Below, in pieces: positions 4,426 to 7,691 of a stretch of 7,691 bases of DNA. A model generated the notes under the pieces. It worked only from the letters and a program-made list of their open reading frames with translations, was not told the origin of the DNA and ran no database searches. The position numbers and the translations under genes were made by a program. Positions within the stretch are counted from its first letter, which is position 1, and every line of letters begins with the position of its first letter. Location of the stretch: positions 1-7,691 of the forward strand of contig JAITGB010000019.1 in NCBI GenBank assembly GCA_031280945.1, given 5' to 3'. The DNA comes from Spirochaetales bacterium (GTDB taxonomy: Bacteria > Spirochaetota > Spirochaetia > DTKZ01).

Positions 4426-6492
4426 TTACCGCCCGGGCAGTTTGGGCAGGCCGGGGAGTTTCTTCTGCGCTTCCTTTAAAAGAGCGTCCGCGGCCTGTTT
4501 TTTCAGCGCGTCCGACTGGGATTCGAGGCTCTTTTTCTTGTCGTCCAAAAGTTTCCTGTAGGCGTCTATATCCGTGATATTGTCCCCCACGAGTTTTTGA
4601 AGCTGAGTAATGCCTTTTTGCAGGTTTTCGTTTTCCGCTATGTACGAGGCGAGCCTCTTTTTTACTTCTTCCTGCATCAAAGCCTTGTACACTCCTTCCT
4701 GCTCTTTGAGGTAACGGCGAAAACCGTCCCGCAGGGCCTTGTCCACGGAGGAAGAAAACTCAAGGCCAAATCCGCGCTCTCCTCCCACGGAGTAGCGGGC
4801 CGCAACGTCAAAATTGCGTACCGAGGAGAGAACCGAATACGCCGTGTCGGAGATTTTGTCGCGTTCATTTCCGCGCTGGACTTTGGGTGAGGAGATGTTT
4901 CCCGCAAGCTCTCCTGTCATGCCTCCGGCCCGGAGAATACGCATGGAGGCTCCCACGTTTAAGGGGCCTCCCAGTGAGCTGATTGAAAGAACGGGTTTTG
5001 GCAGCTTGATGGTGATGGGAAGCCCGCTCGCCGTGAGCTTCATGTCCGCGTTCGCTTCGGCGGCCCGCCTCATGTCTATGGCGCCTTCGAGGGTAAAGTT
5101 TTTTCCGTCAAGGCCGACCGAGGCGTTAAAGGCCGCGGGTTTTCCTATGAGGTCGGGCGAGCCTGTTATGTCTGTTACGGTTCCGTCAACTTTTTGTTCC
5201 GCGTTTCCCGTGGTATTAAAAGCTATGCGTTTTATCCAGAGTTTGGGAAGATTGTCCGTTACGGGAAAAAGGACGATGCGTCCGTAGCGCGCAACTTTGG
5301 ACGGGTCTTCTTCTTTTTCTTCGGTTTTTTCGCTTTTGGGAAGACTGCGCGCTATTTCTACCGCCCTCATGCCGTAGGTGTACCACACTCCCAGATGTTC
5401 GGCGGCGAAGTCCGTAAAAAGTCCTGATGCGAGGGAGAGGGCGGAATTTCCCGAAAGGCTCACAAGGGAGGCTGCGTAGGCGTAATCCGCCGTTACCGCT
5501 TTTTGAAGCTCGCTCTTCGCGCGGGAAGCGGCATCGAGGGTTTCGTTAAAATCTTTTTTGAGGGTTTGCGCGGCTTCCGATGTTTTCCGCACAGATGCGT
5601 ACATCGCGTTGACCTTTGCAAGGAGGCTTATAATTTCTTCCGGCTTTTTTACAGCTTTGGGGTCAATGGCGCGTATTTCTTTTGCCTGCGTTTCAAGAGA
5701 AAGAATCTCTTCCCGCGCTGCCGCTGTTTTTTCCTTCCAGTACGCTGTGCGCGACTGGAGGTCTTCCTTGATGCGGGCGGCGGCTTTTGGGGAGGCGAGC
5801 TTGTCGAATTCCCTTTGCAGAATTTCTTTTACGTCAAAGGAGGAGATTGCGGAGGCAACAGACTCTCCGGCTTCTTTGAGAAAACCGCCTGATTCCGCTT
5901 CGGCTTTTTTGGGGGCCTCAGGCAGGGCTCCTGATGTTTTTCTGTCTGTGTTCCAGCGTATGTCTTTTGCTTCAAGGTTTTCCACGACAAAGCGGGCCTT
6001 CAAAAGGTTTCTCATGCTAAAGTTGGCCTCGCAGTGTCCTGTTTCAAAGAGATTCTTCATGGGGCGGTCGCGGTTTGCCACTTCCAGATGAAACCATTCA
6101 AGTTTCGCCTCAAAGAGGTCAAAGTTGAGGCCCGAAACAGAAGCCCGCGCCTGAAAAACAAGTTCCAAAGATGCGGTAAGGGCTTTTTCGATGAGAATGT
6201 TGCGGAAAAAATAATAACCGCAGGAAACAAGGATAATCACCGCCGCAGCGATAAAAACTTTGGGCCGGCTTATAATTCCCCTGTTCTGTTTTATGGATTT
6301 TGCGAGGGCCTTTAATTTTTTCTCATCGGCTTTGGAGAAGGAGTCTGTGGTGAGGGTATACAGGCCCGCTTCGTTTTTTCCAAAAAGGGAGGCGAGCCAC
6401 TTTCTGTCCTGGGGAATATACACGCGGTTCAAGATTTTCGCGGTGAGTTTTTTTTCCGTATATTTTTTTCTGAACACTGAAGGCGCTGCCAT
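4426..6492 (-). CDS. TIGR03545-family membrane-anchored protein
   Basis: A 688-residue protein that I assign to TIGR03545, a family of unknown function found mainly in treponemes. The order is a basic cytoplasmic N-terminus (1-75), one transmembrane helix (about 78-97, VFIAAAVIILVSCGYYFF), a beta-rich stretch (115-180, SGLNFDLFEAKLEW and later LLKARFVVENLEAKDIRW), long charged helices likely to form coiled coils (about 225-335), a second beta-rich region (about 400-580), and a C-terminal coiled coil (590-675) ending in PGLPKLPGR. Most of the protein would be periplasmic. The membrane helix plus the repeating strand pattern resembles AsmA-like proteins, which is my inference. ATG at 6490-6492 is preceded by AGGAGT (6498-6503) at 5 nt. 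It starts 9 nt after the stop of the upstream gene, whose stop codon lies inside this ribosome binding site, so the two are surely one operon. Confidence 0.85.
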   Translation of the reverse strand: MAAPSVFRKKYTEKKLTAKILNRVYIPQDRKWLASLFGKNEAGLYTLTTDSFSKADEKKLKALAKSIKQNRGIISRPKVFIAAAVIILVSCGYYFFRNILIEKALTASLELVFQARASVSGLNFDLFEAKLEWFHLEVANRDRPMKNLFETGHCEANFSMRNLLKARFVVENLEAKDIRWNTDRKTSGALPEAPKKAEAESGGFLKEAGESVASAISSFDVKEILQREFDKLASPKAAARIKEDLQSRTAYWKEKTAAAREEILSLETQAKEIRAIDPKAVKKPEEIISLLAKVNAMYASVRKTSEAAQTLKKDFNETLDAASRAKSELQKAVTADYAYAASLVSLSGNSALSLASGLFTDFAAEHLGVWYTYGMRAVEIARSLPKSEKTEEKEEDPSKVARYGRIVLFPVTDNLPKLWIKRIAFNTTGNAEQKVDGTVTDITGSPDLIGKPAAFNASVGLDGKNFTLEGAIDMRRAAEANADMKLTASGLPITIKLPKPVLSISSLGGPLNVGASMRILRAGGMTGELAGNISSPKVQRGNERDKISDTAYSVLSSVRNFDVAARYSVGGERGFGLEFSSSVDKALRDGFRRYLKEQEGVYKALMQEEVKKRLASYIAENENLQKGITQLQKLVGDNITDIDAYRKLLDDKKKSLESQSDALKKQAADALLKEAQKKLPGLPKLPGR

Positions 6493-6501
6493 CGCACACT
6501 C

Positions 6502-7038
6502 CTATATGCTGCCTGTAAGGCTTAAAACTTTTTGGACAATGCCCGCGATGGTTTTGACCAGCGGCAGTTTGAGAAAGGCTTTGAAAGCGGGGTTGTTGAC
6601 GATTTTTTCCCTCAGCGTATTTCTGTATGCTTTAACGAGCCCTATACACATAAAAAAAACCGGAAGCCACGCCGCAAGCCCCAGGGCAAGTCCGCCCATG
6701 ACGAGCGTGTCGTTAAACCTCGTGTAGGGCACAAGCGGCATATTGTACATGGTTGTAAAAATTCCCCGCAGGGGCGCAAGCCCCAAAATATATCCGCCTA
6801 TCATTCCCGACGGCGCGTCAAGAAGCGGAGCCCCCAGAGCAAAAAGAAAAAGCGAGAGAAACAGAGCCGGCATATTGATTTTGAGCATAAAGGCAAGAGC
6901 AAGAAGAACGAGCCGCGCCGCCGTCATTCCCGGCTGCAGGGCAAGGAGGAAGCCAAACGCTATGCCTGCGGCAATTTCCGCAGGGCGGGTGTTCGCGTTA
7001 ATCCCCGCCAAAAACTTGGTAATCATCTTTAACGGCAT
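6502..7038 (-). CDS. TIGR03546-family (DUF2062-like) inner-membrane protein
   Basis: A 178-residue integral membrane protein of unknown function, assigned to TIGR03546 from its sequence and from its position beside TIGR03545. It has hydrophobic segments at about 20-34, 41-70, 78-98 and 111-137, with the polar loops NTRPAEIA (16-23), LQPGMT (34-39), YNMPLVPYTRFND (98-110) and a basic C-terminal helix. The LQPGMT turn after an amphipathic start is like the DUF2062 pattern. The start at 7036-7038 is chosen over longer upstream readings because AAGGAG (7044-7049) sits 5 nt before it and a promoter lies just upstream; another ATG four codons in (7024-7026) is less well placed. It is the first gene of the operon, and the two products probably act together at the inner membrane. 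Confidence 0.85.
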   Translation of the reverse strand: MPLKMITKFLAGINANTRPAEIAAGIAFGFLLALQPGMTAARLVLLALAFMLKINMPALFLSLFLFALGAPLLDAPSGMIGGYILGLAPLRGIFTTMYNMPLVPYTRFNDTLVMGGLALGLAAWLPVFFMCIGLVKAYRNTLREKIVNNPAFKAFLKLPLVKTIAGIVQKVLSLTGSI

Positions 7039-7056
7039 AAAAACTCCTTCCAAGTC

Positions 7057-7085
7057 AGTATACTGGAGGATTTTTCCCTGCACAA
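7057..7085 (-). promoter_or_regulatory. Predicted promoter of the TIGR03546-TIGR03545 operon
   Basis: Read on the minus strand, the -35 is TTGTGC (7080-7085, three of six to consensus), the spacer is 17 nt, and the -10 is TATACT (7057-7062, five of six). Transcription would start near 7050, leaving a leader of only about 12 nt that contains the ribosome binding site at 7044-7049. The -10 lies inside a 10-bp palindrome, CAGTATACTG (7056-7065). The -35 is weak, so an activator or another sigma factor is possible. Confidence 0.5.
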
Positions 7086-7116
7086 TACACGCCTTAACTG
7101 AGGAGGGATTCTTACC

Positions 7117-7232
7117 TGCGCAAGGGATTGGAGGGGGCCGAAGGCGCATTGCCCGCAGGGCAATGCCGAAGCCCCGCAAAGCCCGGTCTGGAATTTCCCG
7201 CCTCCGGCGGGAAATTTCGGAATGCGCCCAAA
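7117..7232 (+). repeat. Structured interspersed repeat, copy B
   Basis: Second copy of the element at 741-855, same orientation, 116 nt. Block 1 (7117-7136), block 2 (7167-7187) and block 3 (7224-7232) match copy A base for base over 20, 21 and 9 nt. The spacer sequences differ but fold alike. Hairpin 1 is GCATTGCCC/GGGCAATGC (7146-7154 with 7158-7166, GCA loop). Hairpin 2 is AATTTCCCGCC/GGCGGGAAATT (7192-7202 with 7206-7216, TCC loop). GGGG (7133-7136) can pair with CCCC (7172-7175) and GCGC (7118-7121) with GCGC (7224-7227). It fills the gap between two minus-strand genes and ends 17 nt from the stop of the right-hand one, so it is antisense to their transcription, unlike copy A. Confidence 0.8.
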
Positions 7233-7249
7233 CAAAAATGCCCCGGCCC

Positions 7250-7691
7250 TTACCCCTTGCCGCTGGCAAAAACCGTGCAGCTTTTCCACGGAAGAACAGC
7301 CCCCGCAACCTTCTCCTCAAGCCACTTTTTGAGTTCCGCGGCCTCCCCCGCGTCAAGGCGCGGCCCAAGAAGAGCCGCGTAATTCACAGAGCCGCCCCCT
7401 TCCGGCGGAGCGCCCGCCTTCTCCCACACAGGCCCGAACCAGGCCGCAATGTTTTCCCGCGAAACAAGGCGCTCCTCCTCGTAGTATTCCGCGAAAACCT
7501 GAACCTCCTCAAGGCCCGCCTGTATCGCCGCTTTTTCCATCTCAGGAAGACCCCAGCCCAGAGAAGCCGGGGCAGCGTACAACTCCTCCTCAGCGGAAAA
7601 AAGTTTCTCCGCAAGCCCCCGGCGCAAAGCCGAAGCCCCCGCGGCCGCAAAAAAGCGCGTACCCAAAGCCGGAGCCGTCTGCGCCATAACA
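7250..7691 (-). CDS. C-terminal part of an unidentified protein (5' end beyond window)
   Basis: About 147 codons on the minus strand are open to the right edge. A methionine codon lies at 7685-7687, but only four bases precede it and no ribosome binding site can be seen, so the gene probably starts outside the window. The text is alanine- and glutamate-rich, with SLGWGLPEMEKAAIQAGLEE, then a strand and charged turn (VQVFAEYYEEERLVS), IAAWFG, and a final PWKSCTVFASGKG. That order (a helix with AGLEEV, a strand, helices, and a closing strand ending in basic residues) is like the C-terminal end of a class I SAM-dependent methyltransferase, or an extension of a larger treponemal protein such as an AAA ATPase. 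Both are guesses. Stop is at 7250-7252, and repeat copy B lies just downstream. Confidence 0.6.
   Translation of the reverse strand, partial: VMAQTAPALGTRFFAAAGASALRRGLAEKLFSAEEELYAAPASLGWGLPEMEKAAIQAGLEEVQVFAEYYEEERLVSRENIAAWFGPVWEKAGAPPEGGGSVNYAALLGPRLDAGEAAELKKWLEEKVAGAVLPWKSCTVFASGKG

Noticed and set aside
4814..5287. Plus-strand open frames opposite the TIGR03545 gene (here and at 5503-6315)
   Set aside because: Each is short, motif-free and antisense to a continuous 688-residue coding region.
7039..7368. Long N-terminal extension of the TIGR03546 protein
   Set aside because: It would read through repeat copy B and the promoter; the residues are arginine-rich and unlike the family, and ATG 7038 has a strong ribosome binding site.

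Overview
The window looks like chromosomal DNA of a spirochaete, most likely a GC-rich treponeme. The best evidence is the adjacent minus-strand pair at 4426-7038, which I recognise as the TIGR03546/TIGR03545 pair known mainly from Treponema and its relatives. The sugar-binding lipoprotein with a loose lipobox and the YmdB-like phosphoesterase fit this. Species is not determinable from the sequence alone.

Left part (1-953). The window opens inside an ABC-transporter ATPase of the iron-siderophore/cobalamin/metal type; its first ~25-30 residues lie outside. It is followed by a perfect 17-bp hairpin (701-737), a 115-nt structured repeat (741-855), and a good sigma-70-like promoter (897-926).

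Plus-strand gene cluster (954-4388). Four genes run in one direction with short gaps or an overlap. They are a 3-hydroxyacyl-CoA dehydrogenase-family enzyme, a RhaS-like sugar-binding lipoprotein, a YmdB-family phosphoesterase with a strongly altered active site, and a small RseC-like membrane protein that overlaps the phosphoesterase by 32 nt. They are probably co-transcribed from the promoter at 897-926. No permease or ATPase accompanies the binding protein here, so the cluster does not form a complete transporter.

Minus-strand operon (7038-4426). A promoter at 7057-7085 reads leftward into a DUF2062-like four-helix membrane protein (TIGR03546) and then, after 9 nt, a 688-residue membrane-anchored protein (TIGR03545) with beta-rich and coiled-coil regions. 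This operon converges on the plus-strand cluster at about 4389-4425 without an obvious intrinsic terminator.

Right edge (7039-7691). A second, 116-nt copy of the structured repeat lies at 7117-7232. Beyond it is the C-terminal part of a minus-strand gene that runs off the window and that I cannot name firmly.

The most interesting signal is the repeat. Both copies keep three conserved blocks in the same order and almost the same total length. The two hairpins between the blocks have different sequences in each copy but stay perfectly or nearly perfectly self-complementary. That compensatory change points to selection on secondary structure, and I do not recognise the element as a named family.
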